Source of the DNA: CAYONZ01 sp964405465
GTDB taxonomy: Bacteria; Bdellovibrionota; Bdellovibrionia; Bdellovibrionales; JAMPXM01
Assembly: GCA_964405465.1 (NCBI GenBank)
Contig: CAYONZ010000016.1
Coordinates: 7,528 to 71,527 of the forward strand
DNA length: 64,000 nt
Direction: 5' to 3'
Shown here: positions 8,754 through 17,663 of the stretch, piece by piece
Layout: each line of letters starts with the position of its first letter
Position numbering within the stretch: position 1 is the stretch's first letter
The notes under the pieces: generated by a model
Databases searched by the model: none
Told to the model about the DNA's origin: nothing
The model's input: the letters and a program-made list of their open reading frames with translations, nothing else
Program-made: the position numbers and the translations under genes

Positions 8754-9500
8754 ATGGCTGGCTCGTTCAAACTTCGAACATTAGAGAACTCGACCTGTTG
8801 GTTTTCTTTCAGGGTTAGATCGAGTTCAAAGTTTTATTCTGTTGCTGGTGAGAACTCATTTCTTGTCTTTAGTCTAGGCTTGGTTTTGCTCGTCATGCTC
8901 TCGAGTTGTTCAGCTCTTTTGCGCCGTTCAGAAGAAAGCGGCTTCGCTGATCGAGATCGTTTCTCGTCCTACGGTCTTGAGCAACGAGATGTACGAGCAT
9001 CTGAAAGTAGTCAATCGGCTCAAGATCTTGGTTTTGATGACACGCAATCATTGAATCCACAACAACGTTTTGCGCTGAAGAAGAGGCTAGAATTGCGTGA
9101 GGCAGAGCGCGCCCTTGCTGGTCGTCGTGAGCGTGAGCAATACTATCGTTACAAAGCATTTTTGCGTTCAGACCAAGAGCGCATCGATTTGTTGAATCTT
9201 CCCACCTTTGAGGCCCGACAGCGATGGTTGGATGGCCGAGGGTACAGTAGCGAGAATTTTGGTAAGACTCCGCAAACCCAAGCCCTGATCGAAGCGAACG
9301 ATTTGACCGTGGGAATGAGTAAGGATGCTGTGAAAGAAAGTTGGGGGGAGCCCGAAGTGGTCGAAGTGGCTGGTAGCCCCATATATGGCAATGAACGTTG
9401 GAAATACCAGGAGTATGTTTCGTCTCCTGAAGGATACCTGAGTGAAACTCGATTGGTGTATTTTGAGGGCGGTCGAGTTGTTGGATGGGAAAAGCAGTAG
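8754..9500 (+). CDS. BamE/SmpA-like lipoprotein
   Basis: The ATG at 8754 has a good ribosome site (CGGAGG, 5 bases away). A hydrophobic stretch ends in a lipobox, LSSC, at residue ~52, so the region before the lipid Cys is longer than usual; a later start would give a normal signal peptide. Residues ~60-170 are charged and Arg/Glu-rich. The last ~65 residues resemble SmpA/BamE/OmlA: LTVGMSKDAVKESWGEPEVV, then ERWKY and LVYFEGGRVVGWEKQ. BamE-type domains serve in outer-membrane assembly, but this protein may simply share the fold. It is monocistronic. Confidence 0.6.
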   Translation: MAGSFKLRTLENSTCWFSFRVRSSSKFYSVAGENSFLVFSLGLVLLVMLSSCSALLRRSEESGFADRDRFSSYGLEQRDVRASESSQSAQDLGFDDTQSLNPQQRFALKKRLELREAERALAGRREREQYYRYKAFLRSDQERIDLLNLPTFEARQRWLDGRGYSSENFGKTPQTQALIEANDLTVGMSKDAVKESWGEPEVVEVAGSPIYGNERWKYQEYVSSPEGYLSETRLVYFEGGRVVGWEKQ

Positions 9501-9573
9501 GGCTTCATAAAATTTCTGGATGACTATTGCTACAGCCATTTAATTTACGGAGTTCATTCAAGGTGGGTGTAAA

Positions 9574-10305
9574 ATGAAAGCAGTTCTGCTGCTAGCAGGT
9601 TTGTTGGTTCCATTTCTTAGCTTTGCATATTTGAATCCTCCCCGGGTTATCAGTCTCATCCCATCTGACCATAATTTAGAAAATGAAAATCAAATTGAGA
9701 CGTTGTGCCCTAAGACTTCGGTGAATTTTGAGTCTTGCAAAAAAGAGAAACTCCGTCCCCGAATATGGAGTCTCAAAATCTATGAAACTCCGGACGCTCA
9801 GTCGCAGGCGATTGGCAAAATACAAATTACCGGTATTCCTGGTAAGGGTTTACGAGCGCAGTATTTGCCTGAGGGTAAGGCCCCAATGGATTTTCCTAGT
9901 GACTCGAAGGGCACCGATTGGGGCTATTCTTGCTATTTTGAGTTCACGGTAGTTGATGAAAAAGGGGATTGGTTTCAACTTCCTAAAAGGCCATTTCCGA
10001 AATCGGTCTGGATTAATCCAAAAATTGACTGGGGTAAAGGCGGAGATTTGAGCACAAGTTTCACTTCTCGTCCGCTGGACAATGAGACAGTCTACAATGC
10101 AGGTGCATTGGGCAATATCGTCATTACAAAATTTTCTGCAAGTGAATTCAGATTTCGAAAAGAAAATGTCAACGATATGTCTTGCGGCAACGAGCCCAAA
10201 AATATTTCGCCAATTGAGTTGAAAGAGATCACGAAACCCATCTCCACTCTATTTGACAAAGATGGGCATCTTATTGTCTGGCCAGCGTACTGTCGAGGAT
10301 GTTGA
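9574..10305 (+). CDS. Exported protein of unknown function
   Basis: A 243-residue protein with a Sec signal peptide (MKAVLLLAGLLVPFLSFA, likely cleaved before YLNPP). The mature protein has seven cysteines, including a C-terminal pair in YCRGC, which suggests disulfides in the periplasm. The middle section (FTVVDEKGDWFQLP, then SVWINPK) looks like an SH3-type beta barrel, but this is weak. The stop codon lies one base from the stop of the convergent FHA regulator gene. Function not recognised. Confidence 0.65.
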   Translation: MKAVLLLAGLLVPFLSFAYLNPPRVISLIPSDHNLENENQIETLCPKTSVNFESCKKEKLRPRIWSLKIYETPDAQSQAIGKIQITGIPGKGLRAQYLPEGKAPMDFPSDSKGTDWGYSCYFEFTVVDEKGDWFQLPKRPFPKSVWINPKIDWGKGGDLSTSFTSRPLDNETVYNAGALGNIVITKFSASEFRFRKENVNDMSCGNEPKNISPIELKEITKPISTLFDKDGHLIVWPAYCRGC

Positions 10306-10306
10306 A

Positions 10307-11575
10307 TCAATAGTTTTCGAGATTGATTTCATATGCTCGTATGCGGTCGTGCAATGTAGATTTGGGTAGGCCTAAATCAAGAGCGGTTCGTCGTTGGTTT
10401 CCTTTATTTGCTTTAAGTCTCTCCAAGATCATTTCACGTTCCATTTCTTTGAGAATATTTCGTGAGCCATTGGCCTGAACTTCGGTTTGAAATGGTGAAC
10501 GCTCTGGTCGTTTTTCAATGAGTTGCTCGAGAAGTTCGGGGGTGATGGTTTCACCAGGGAAATACGCTGATGCTCGCGAAACTACGTTACGCAGCTCTCG
10601 AATGTTTCCGGGCCAAGAATGAGTTTTCATATTGAGAATAGCGGTGTGTGAAAATCGCACGCGATAGTATTTTGCAAACTGAAAAAAGAGATCTTCAAAG
10701 TCTTCAAGGCGCTCAATCAATGGAGGTGGATTGATCTGGCAAACATTGATTCGAAAGTAGAGATCTTCGCGAAATTCACCTCGCATCACTTGCAGTGAAA
10801 GATCTTTGTGAGTCGCAGCGAGAATTCGCACGTCAGTGGCTATTGTACGATCTGCACCAAGAGGCCGAATCTCTTTGGCCTCAATTGCCCTTAAGAGTTT
10901 AGGTTGAAGTGACAACGGAAGGTCACCAATTTCATCGAGAAAGAGGGTGCCTCCGCGAGCACTTTCAAATGCACCTTTGCGATCAGTGAGGGCTCCCGTA
11001 AAACTTCCTTTGGTATGTCCAAAGAGTTCACTCTCGATCAGGTTTTCACTTAGGGCACCGCAGTTCAGACTTATAAACGGAGCCTGTTTTCTGCTAGAAA
11101 ACTCATGAATCTTCTGTGCCACCACCTCTTTACCACTCCCTGATGGGCCGATGATCATAACCGGAAAATCTGTTGTCGCAAAGGCCTTGAGTTTTGTGAG
11201 TTGAAAATTCCATTTTGCATTTTTGCTGTGTAAATCGCTTTGTGCGGCGGCACTGTCTGAAAAAACATAAGCCGTCTGTCCAAAGCGCACTCGATCATTT
11301 TGTGCCAGGGTGACCTCAGTGATTTTTGAATCATTCAAAAAAGTTCCATTCGAGGAGCCTAGGTCTCGCAACACAAAGCCATGAGCCCGTTTTTCGATTC
11401 GAGCATGCCGACCAGAGACAAATGGGTCATTTAACACCAGAGAAGACCCCTCATCTCTACCGATCGTAAAGAATTCCTTGAGTTCAAGTGCTGTCTCGCC
11501 TGGTCGATTGAAGGGCAAAAGAAAACCGACTTCGTTTTGTTTTTGCGCTCCATGGGTCATGATCTTTGTTTGCAT
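10307..11575 (-). CDS. FHA-domain sigma54-dependent transcriptional activator
   Basis: I place the start at the ATG at 11575, with GGAGAG upstream, giving 422 residues; a longer open frame upstream lacks a signal. An FHA domain occupies about residues 25-110 (FFTIGRDEGSSLVLNDPFVSGRHARIE, GSSNGTFLN), which binds phosphothreonine peptides. The AAA+ domain follows: Walker A GPSGSGKE, the sigma54-contact loop GSFTGA, Walker B GGTLFLDEIGD and the arginine-finger region FREDLYFRINV. A Fis-type HTH ends the protein (NQRRTALDLGLPKSTLHDRI). It probably activates sigma54 promoters after Ser/Thr-kinase signalling. rpoN is also in this window. Confidence 0.93.
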   Translation of the reverse strand: MQTKIMTHGAQKQNEVGFLLPFNRPGETALELKEFFTIGRDEGSSLVLNDPFVSGRHARIEKRAHGFVLRDLGSSNGTFLNDSKITEVTLAQNDRVRFGQTAYVFSDSAAAQSDLHSKNAKWNFQLTKLKAFATTDFPVMIIGPSGSGKEVVAQKIHEFSSRKQAPFISLNCGALSENLIESELFGHTKGSFTGALTDRKGAFESARGGTLFLDEIGDLPLSLQPKLLRAIEAKEIRPLGADRTIATDVRILAATHKDLSLQVMRGEFREDLYFRINVCQINPPPLIERLEDFEDLFFQFAKYYRVRFSHTAILNMKTHSWPGNIRELRNVVSRASAYFPGETITPELLEQLIEKRPERSPFQTEVQANGSRNILKEMEREMILERLKANKGNQRRTALDLGLPKSTLHDRIRAYEINLENY

Positions 11576-11710
11576 ACTCTCTCCTCTAGCGAAACATAAG
11601 GTTTCTTCGGCCAACTTTGCCGTCGTGTGCGAGCTAGATTCAAAGTTTATGCCGCATCTCAAGAAAATGAGAAAAATCAGCATTCAGTGGTTAAAAATAA
11701 ACCCGGTTGA

Positions 11711-11718
11711 TATAAAAT
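11711..11718 (+). promoter_or_regulatory. Possible -10 region of engB, close to the start codon
   Basis: TATAAAAT lies 9 bases before the engB ATG, with a weak TTAAAA at 11691-11696. No ribosome site is visible, so a near-leaderless transcript is possible. Weak evidence. Confidence 0.3.
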
Positions 11719-11727
11719 AATCCCGTC

Positions 11728-12369
11728 ATGACAGAAAAAAAACGCGTGAAATCTAATAAATCAAATGCTGGCAGCGGTGGTATCGAGCTATCGTTTGTCA
11801 AAAGTGCACAAAACATTCAGGGATGGCCAAAGGATAAACGCCTTGAAGTGGCCATTGTTGGGCGTTCGAATGCCGGAAAGTCGTCGTTCATCAATGGGCT
11901 TTCCGGACGAAAGCTTGCTAAAGTGAGCTCCTCTCCCGGAAAAACGCGATTACTGAATTTTTTCAATGTCGGCGGCTATTGGCGCCTGGTGGACATGCCT
12001 GGCTATGGATTCGCTTCGCGATCTGGTTCAGAAATGACCGACTGGCGCAAGATGATCGAAGAATATCTAACCAAGCGAGAGCAGCTGGCTGGGCTTCTCA
12101 TTGTAATGGATTGCCGTCGTTCCTGGGATAAGGATGAACAGCTCTTGGTGGATTGGATGCAGCCTCGGGGATTGCCTATGGCCATTGTTTTGACAAAAGC
12201 CGACAAAGTGAGTGAGGCCGAAATCAAAAAGACCGTGTCCAAAATGAAGAAAGATTCGGGACTAAGTGATGTCTTTGTTACGTCTACGCTAAAAAAGATG
12301 GGACAAGACTTAGTTGAGAAACACATCTTCGATAAGTGGATCAAAGTTAAATTAAAAGGTGTTCAATGA
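11728..12369 (+). CDS. engB: Ribosome biogenesis GTPase EngB/YsxC
   Basis: A 213-residue small GTPase needed for large ribosomal subunit assembly. The G motifs are visible: G1 GRSNAGKSS (~residue 47), G2 near SSSPGKT, G3 DMPGYG and G4 TKAD. Family regions such as the SPGKTRLLNFF segment are present. The first ~20 residues are a Lys/Asn/Ser-rich extension. It overlaps kdsB by 4 bases (ATGA), so the two are translationally coupled. Confidence 0.95.
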   Translation: MTEKKRVKSNKSNAGSGGIELSFVKSAQNIQGWPKDKRLEVAIVGRSNAGKSSFINGLSGRKLAKVSSSPGKTRLLNFFNVGGYWRLVDMPGYGFASRSGSEMTDWRKMIEEYLTKREQLAGLLIVMDCRRSWDKDEQLLVDWMQPRGLPMAIVLTKADKVSEAEIKKTVSKMKKDSGLSDVFVTSTLKKMGQDLVEKHIFDKWIKVKLKGVQ

Positions 12370-13109
12370 AAGTTTTAGGAGTGATTCCGGCGCGATATGC
12401 CTCGACCCGGTTTCCAGGAAAGCCTTTGGCATTGATCGCAGGCCGGCCGCTTCTACAGTGGGTGATCGAGGCTTGTCAAAAGAGTCAAAAGTTGACCCAG
12501 TTTTTGGTTGCCACAGACGATCAAAGAATTGCGAACTTGGCTCGAGACTTGGGTGTTGCCTACGAAATGACGGACTCCAATCTGCCGACAGGCTCTGATC
12601 GAGTGTGGCAGGCAGGGCAAAGGCATGAGGCCGATGTGATTTTGAGTATTCAGGGAGACGAGCCTCTGCTTGAGGGTTGGGTTCTTGATCAATTGATTGC
12701 GCCATTTGCGCAAGATGGTGGGTTGCAGATGGCGACTCTTGGTCGAGAGTTGAGCCATGATGATTTGAGTTCATTGAATACCGTCAAAATTGTACAGAAC
12801 TGCCGAGGTGAGGCCTTGTACTTTAGTCGCTTTGCGATTCCCTATTCGCGCCATCTCGTCGAGCCTGGTCAAAAACTGGAAGGTGCACTTAAGCACATTG
12901 GTATTTATGCCTATCGACGAGATTTTTTGCAGACGTACTGTGCGCAGCCTGTTGTTGAAATCGAGGCGCGCGAGAGTCTTGAACAGTTGCGTGCATTGTA
13001 TTTAGGGGCCAGAATTAAGGTGGTCAAAGTTGATCATGAAAGTTGGGGAGTGGATGTCCCTGAAGATGTAGCCAAGGTTGAAAAGATCTTGCGTTCAAGA
13101 ATGGCTTGA
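12366..13109 (+). CDS. kdsB: 3-deoxy-manno-octulosonate cytidylyltransferase (CMP-KDO synthetase)
   Basis: Activates KDO with CTP for lipopolysaccharide inner-core synthesis. A 247-residue nucleotidyltransferase with the N-terminal VIPARYASTRFPGKPL loop, the TDDQRIA and SGSDR-like (TGSDRVWQ) motifs, and QGDEPLL for Mg/CTP binding. The start overlaps engB by 4 bases. pyrG, which makes the CTP substrate, follows 16 bp downstream, and kdsD comes after that. This is a functionally coherent KDO operon. Confidence 0.95.
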   Translation: MKVLGVIPARYASTRFPGKPLALIAGRPLLQWVIEACQKSQKLTQFLVATDDQRIANLARDLGVAYEMTDSNLPTGSDRVWQAGQRHEADVILSIQGDEPLLEGWVLDQLIAPFAQDGGLQMATLGRELSHDDLSSLNTVKIVQNCRGEALYFSRFAIPYSRHLVEPGQKLEGALKHIGIYAYRRDFLQTYCAQPVVEIEARESLEQLRALYLGARIKVVKVDHESWGVDVPEDVAKVEKILRSRMA

Positions 13110-13125
13110 GAACAAGGAGTGAGTG

Positions 13126-15102
13126 ATGTCGAAAGCAAAATTGCCGAAAGAAAAGCCGCCAAAAGAAACGAAGCAGAGTTCAATGAAGACTCTGAATTTA
13201 GCAACGGCAAAAGCCCAGACAAGGGTTTCTCGAAAAGTTAAGGCGCATTCGTCTGCACATTCATCAACGCGGGTGAGTGCGCAGGCGAAGGCGCGGACGA
13301 GTGCTAAGCATTCGAACACCACTCATAAAAAAACCTCGAAAAAGGCCACTCCGCGCTTAGAGCAGAAATTTATTTTTGTAACGGGTGGGGTGGTATCATC
13401 AATCGGCAAGGGCTTGAGTGCCGCGAGTTTGGGTACGCTTCTCGAGGCTCGAGGAGTCAAAGTTACGTTGATGAAATTTGATCCGTACTTGAATGTTGAT
13501 CCGGGAACAATGTCACCGCTTCAGCATGGCGAAGTATACGTCACAGAGGATGGGGCTGAAACAGATTTAGATTTGGGGCACTATGAGCGCTTTACCAATT
13601 CTGTCGTTCACCGTATGAACAGCGTGACCACGGGACAAGTGTATGAACAAGTCATAGCAAAAGAAAGACGCGGCGATTACTTGGGTGGAACCGTGCAGGT
13701 AATTCCACATATCACCGATGAAATTAAACTTCGAATGTTTGAAGCGGCTCAGGGGTCGGAAGTGGCTATTGTTGAAATTGGTGGAACAGTTGGAGACATA
13801 GAAAGTCTGCCCTTTCTAGAAGCCATTCGACAGATGCGAGTGGATGTTGGTTTTGAGAATTCAATATTTGTCCACGTCACCTATGTGCCTTACATCGCTG
13901 CGGCTGGGGAGTTGAAAAGTAAACCAACGCAACACTCAGTGAAGGAGCTGCGTGAAATTGGTATTCAGCCGGATTTTTTAATTTGCCGAAGTGAGAAGTC
14001 GATATCTCCTGAGATCAAAGCCAAAATTGGGTTGTTTTGTAGCGTGCGTCCAGAGAATGTGATTGCTGCGACCGATTGTTCGACAATTTATGAAGTGCCT
14101 TTGATGTTGCACTCCGAAGGATTTGATCAGCAGGTTGTGGATCGCCTAGGGCTTGAAGCTAATTCTCCAGACTTGGACGGTTGGCAAAAGATGGTGCAAA
14201 ATCTCAAACATCCACAAAACAGTATGACAATTGGAATTGTCGGAAAATATGTCGACCTGAAAGAATCGTATAAGTCACTCAATGAGGCCATTGTTCATGG
14301 CGGAATTGCGAATCAAACAAAGGTGGAGATGTTGTACATTGACTCCGAAACTTTGAATTCGTCCAATGTGCATCAGTACCTCGGAAATGTGCATGGCATT
14401 TTGGTTCCCGGTGGCTTTGGAGAAAGAGGCGCTGAAGGCAAAATGTTGGCGATTCAATATGCGCGTGAAAATCGTGTGCCTTATTTTGGAATCTGTTTTG
14501 GCATGCAGTTGGCTGCCATTGAATTTGCGCGCCACGTGTGTGGCATTCAAGATGCCACGAGCCGCGAGTTTACAAAAGAGCAGCGAGGCAGTCATAATTT
14601 TGTAATTGATATTATGGCCGAACAAAAGAAGGTCACAGATAAAGGTGGGACTATGCGCTTAGGAGCCTTTAATTGTGCATTGAAATCTGGTTCGTTGGCG
14701 CATAAGGCTTACGCGCAATCGCTGATCAGTGAACGGCATCGGCATCGGTTTGAATTCAATAATAAATATCGATCGCTTTTTGAAAAACGCGGCATGATTC
14801 TTTCGGGAATTTGCGAGGAGCGAGATTTGGTTGAGGTGATCGAATTAAAAGATCACCCTTGGTTTGTTGGTGTGCAATTTCACCCTGAATTTAAATCTCG
14901 ACCGTTGGCTCCGCATCCGTTGTTTACAGACTTTGTGGCGGCCTCGCTCAAGCAAAAAAAATTGAAGTCAGTGCCTGCAAAAAACCCACAGAGAAACGGG
15001 CGTACACCGACGCGTATGATGATTGCGAAACAAGGCCGTCAAAGTACTCGACAGCAGACAAAGGGATACGGTAGTTCAAAGGTATGGAAAGAATCACTTT
15101 AG
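13126..15102 (+). CDS. pyrG: CTP synthase with basic N- and C-terminal extensions
   Basis: Makes CTP from UTP, ATP and glutamine. The ATG at 13126 sits behind AAGGAG; a GTG directly upstream is less likely. The first ~80 residues are a Lys/Ser/Thr/Ala-rich tail not found in typical CTP synthases, which begin at KFIFVTGGVVSSIGKG. The synthase domain follows, with GTMSPLQHGEVYVTEDGAE. The class I glutaminase domain has GICFGMQ with the catalytic Cys and QFHPEF with the His and Glu. A further ~45 basic residues close the protein. It has 658 residues against ~540 for the family. It lies between kdsB and kdsD. Confidence 0.93.
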   Translation: MSKAKLPKEKPPKETKQSSMKTLNLATAKAQTRVSRKVKAHSSAHSSTRVSAQAKARTSAKHSNTTHKKTSKKATPRLEQKFIFVTGGVVSSIGKGLSAASLGTLLEARGVKVTLMKFDPYLNVDPGTMSPLQHGEVYVTEDGAETDLDLGHYERFTNSVVHRMNSVTTGQVYEQVIAKERRGDYLGGTVQVIPHITDEIKLRMFEAAQGSEVAIVEIGGTVGDIESLPFLEAIRQMRVDVGFENSIFVHVTYVPYIAAAGELKSKPTQHSVKELREIGIQPDFLICRSEKSISPEIKAKIGLFCSVRPENVIAATDCSTIYEVPLMLHSEGFDQQVVDRLGLEANSPDLDGWQKMVQNLKHPQNSMTIGIVGKYVDLKESYKSLNEAIVHGGIANQTKVEMLYIDSETLNSSNVHQYLGNVHGILVPGGFGERGAEGKMLAIQYARENRVPYFGICFGMQLAAIEFARHVCGIQDATSREFTKEQRGSHNFVIDIMAEQKKVTDKGGTMRLGAFNCALKSGSLAHKAYAQSLISERHRHRFEFNNKYRSLFEKRGMILSGICEERDLVEVIELKDHPWFVGVQFHPEFKSRPLAPHPLFTDFVAASLKQKKLKSVPAKNPQRNGRTPTRMMIAKQGRQSTRQQTKGYGSSKVWKESL

Positions 15103-15110
15103 GTTATCAA

Positions 15111-16091
15111 ATGAATAAAGATTTAAAAGAAGCACAGCGTGTTTTAGAAATTGAAGCGCGAGCGATTTTGGCCTTGAAAGACCGATTGAATGCGGATTTT
15201 GAAAGAGCCGTTGAGCTCTTGATCCAATGCCGTGGCAAAGTGGTCGTCACTGGCATGGGAAAATCAGGACAAGTGGGTCGCAAGATTGCGAGCACCATGA
15301 GTTCCACCGGAACTCCTTCAATTTTTGTTCACCCAGCAGACAGCTCTCACGGAGACCTGGGGGCTCTAGGTTCAGAAGATCTGATTTTGGCGATCAGCTA
15401 CAGTGGCGAAACCCCTGAGCTTCAAGCCGTATTGAAATTTGCGGCTCGTAAGGGCAATACGATTTTGGCGATGACAGGCAATATGAAAAGCACCTTGGCA
15501 CAAGCAGCGGACATTGCGCTGGATGTGCATGTTGATGAAGAGGCTTGTCCTTTGGGATTGGCACCTACGGCAAGTACGACGGTGACTTTGGCTTTAGGCG
15601 ATGCTTTGGCGGTGGCTCTTTTGCAACGACGCGGTTTTCGTGAAGGTGATTTTGCAGAGTTTCATCCCGGTGGAAGCCTGGGGCGCAAGCTTTTGACCCG
15701 TGTTTCAGATCTGATGCACAAGGGAGAGGCCTTGCCGATTGTTAAAACGAGCGAACCAATGCGCCAGGTGTTGACGTTGATGACTCAAAGAGAAGTGCGC
15801 GGCATAGCCGGAGTGGTTGATGACAACGGCGTCTTGATTGGAGTGATCACCGATGGTGATATTCGTCGGCGCTTGGAGAAAAGCTTGAGTCCGCTTGATG
15901 AAACGGCCCAGGACCTCATGGCCAAAAATCCGAAGACAATTGATTTGAATGAGTTGGCTGAGAAGGCTTTGTTTATGATGGAGCAGTTTCGCATTCAGAC
16001 TCTTTGTGTTGTGGATCGTTCGTCAGCTACACCCGGCTGCCCGGTCGGTATGATTCAATATCATGACCTTTTACAGGCCAAAATTCGTTAA
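15111..16091 (+). CDS. kdsD: D-arabinose-5-phosphate isomerase
   Basis: Converts ribulose 5-phosphate to arabinose 5-phosphate, the first step of KDO synthesis. An N-terminal SIS domain (~residues 25-160) has KVVVTGMGKSGQVGRKIAST and AISYSGETPE. GDALAVALL and FHPGGSLGRKLL follow, then two CBS motifs (~195-325). I prefer the ATG at 15111; a frame from 15084 would overlap pyrG by 19 bases. At 326 residues the length is normal. Confidence 0.92.
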   Translation: MNKDLKEAQRVLEIEARAILALKDRLNADFERAVELLIQCRGKVVVTGMGKSGQVGRKIASTMSSTGTPSIFVHPADSSHGDLGALGSEDLILAISYSGETPELQAVLKFAARKGNTILAMTGNMKSTLAQAADIALDVHVDEEACPLGLAPTASTTVTLALGDALAVALLQRRGFREGDFAEFHPGGSLGRKLLTRVSDLMHKGEALPIVKTSEPMRQVLTLMTQREVRGIAGVVDDNGVLIGVITDGDIRRRLEKSLSPLDETAQDLMAKNPKTIDLNELAEKALFMMEQFRIQTLCVVDRSSATPGCPVGMIQYHDLLQAKIR

Positions 16092-16240
16092 ATCGGATTT
16101 GCTATAGAATTTGGCCCCTTTAGGGGCTGTAATAGAAAATATACATTGCGCGTCAAAATGATAGACGCGGCGCGTTTTGCGGATTATTCCTCCCTCCAGT
16201 TTCTAAACTAAAAACTGTGAATCGTAAAAGGGAGGATTCT

Positions 16241-17380
16241 ATGTCTTTTTCTTTATTGGCAAAGCGTAGTTCTGTTTTTGCTTTGGTCGGTCTTTCAATG
16301 GTTTTAGGTTCGTTGTTTTGTTCGTCGTCGTCTCAGGCTATTGAGGCCATGGTACTAGGGCCCTACCGTGCTGAGAAAGTCGTGGTGCCGCTTGTTTTGA
16401 GTACTAACAACTCGCCACTGCAAGCAGTTTCGATCAAAGCTGTGAAGCAGTCTGTGAATGTGATGAATGCCTATGTGGAGTTTGCAGACGGCACTATGAT
16501 TTCGGCATCCAACCTTCTTGGAAGATTGAGTGATCAGAATTCACGTTCAATGGACATCAATGATGCTCGTCCGGTGCGTGCGCTTCGCCTCGAGGTTGTG
16601 AGTGATCTCATCGGTGCGCGAGGAGAATTCGAGGTTTATGCCCAGGTGAGGGTGGATCAGCCTTCGTACGAGAGGCCCAATCCAAGTTATGAAGAGGGAA
16701 GGATGCGTCGCGGGCGCCGTCGTCATGGCAACCCTGGTTTCGAAAACCCAGCTCCGACTTATGACAATGGCTCTGCTGACAGGGGTTCTTATCGTGAGCG
16801 TGAATCGCGAAATCTTGCTGGCTATTGTGCCGACTATGATCATCGGGAATTTGTTGTCGCTAAGAATTTTGCATACAGTAGTTCTGGTTTAAATTACACG
16901 AGCACCGAATCAGTTCGGTGGGCACAGGGTTTTGTGACGACTCATTTTTGTGGTGCGATCAAAATCTTTCAAACTCGCTACCAAGCCATATACCGTGCGG
17001 CTTATGATCAAAGTGGTTTGGATATGAGCTCGACAGATGCAAGAGCGTACGCCCTTTCTAAAGTGGAGATGTATACCAATCTAGAGGCAGAGGATTTGGT
17101 TAAAACTATAAAGGCGGTACGATCTTTTGCCTACAACACCAATGGTTTGGATTTGTCGTCTATAGAAGCGCAAAAGATGGCGCGTTCGTGGGTGGATCGA
17201 GGAAACTGTGAATCTGCAGACTTTGTACAAGAAATAGCCAATCGTTATCGTCAAGAATATCAATTTGCCTACAGCACCTCGGGTTTGAATTATAATTCTA
17301 TTGAGGCTCGTCGTTATGCGGTTCGAAGTGTTCGCACGATGTCTCGTTGTGGTGATCTGTTTGCGAGAGCGGTCAACTGA
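16241..17380 (+). CDS. Exported protein with beta-rich domain and four C-terminal repeats, unknown function
   Basis: The ATG at 16241 has a strong GGGAGG site; an upstream GTG at 16217 is less likely. A signal peptide covers ~1-34 (cleavage near SSQA). Residues ~35-140 look beta-rich. A basic, Asn/Pro/Tyr-rich linker follows (~145-190). The C-terminal half holds four copies of a ~44-residue repeat with core (F/A)AYxxxGLxxxSxEA and a later hydrophobic/Val position; they start near residues 210, 253, 295 and 341. There are four cysteines in the repeat region. It sits between kdsD and the KdsC-like gene and is followed by a strong terminator. No family recognised. Confidence 0.7.
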   Translation: MSFSLLAKRSSVFALVGLSMVLGSLFCSSSSQAIEAMVLGPYRAEKVVVPLVLSTNNSPLQAVSIKAVKQSVNVMNAYVEFADGTMISASNLLGRLSDQNSRSMDINDARPVRALRLEVVSDLIGARGEFEVYAQVRVDQPSYERPNPSYEEGRMRRGRRRHGNPGFENPAPTYDNGSADRGSYRERESRNLAGYCADYDHREFVVAKNFAYSSSGLNYTSTESVRWAQGFVTTHFCGAIKIFQTRYQAIYRAAYDQSGLDMSSTDARAYALSKVEMYTNLEAEDLVKTIKAVRSFAYNTNGLDLSSIEAQKMARSWVDRGNCESADFVQEIANRYRQEYQFAYSTSGLNYNSIEARRYAVRSVRTMSRCGDLFARAVN

Positions 17381-17438
17381 TTTTTGTGTACTCTAAATTT
17401 CTTGAAAGTGAATCCGGAGAAGTTTTCGCCGGATCGAC

Positions 17439-17472
17439 AAGAAGGAGCGTCGAGCTCCTTCTTTCTTTTTTT
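17439..17472 (+). terminator. Strong rho-independent terminator
   Basis: A perfect 10-bp stem, AAGAAGGAGC / GCTCCTTCTT with loop GTCGA, is followed by TCTTTTTTT. It ends the kds / repeat-protein transcript. A smaller hairpin, TCCGG...CCGGA, lies at 17413-17433 just upstream. Confidence 0.85.
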
Positions 17473-17510
17473 GATGCGAGAAGTGCAGCCGGAAGCTCGA
17501 GAGTCAGCCC

Positions 17511-17582
17511 GACTGTTGGTTGGGTGTCGCGCTGGAAAATCAGCACGACTGTTGATTGAGTGTCGCGCTGGAAAATCAGCAC
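17511..17582. repeat. Two tandem copies of a 36-bp unit
   Basis: Units at 17511-17546 and 17547-17582 differ at only two positions (GGTTGGG against GATTGAG); a third copy begins with GACT. The repeat is in the leader between the terminator and the KdsC-like gene. It could be a recent duplication or a regulatory element. Confidence 0.7.
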
Positions 17583-17663
17583 GACTTTGGTCATGTCTGG
17601 TTTTTCTTCTTGGCGGCTGGAGTGTGTTGCGTGGGTGCCGCTTTTTCTGTCAGACTGATTCTT

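Noticed and set aside
16113..16130. GCCCC-TTTA-GGGGC hairpin after kdsD as a terminator
   Set aside because: No T run follows on either strand; it may be structure only.
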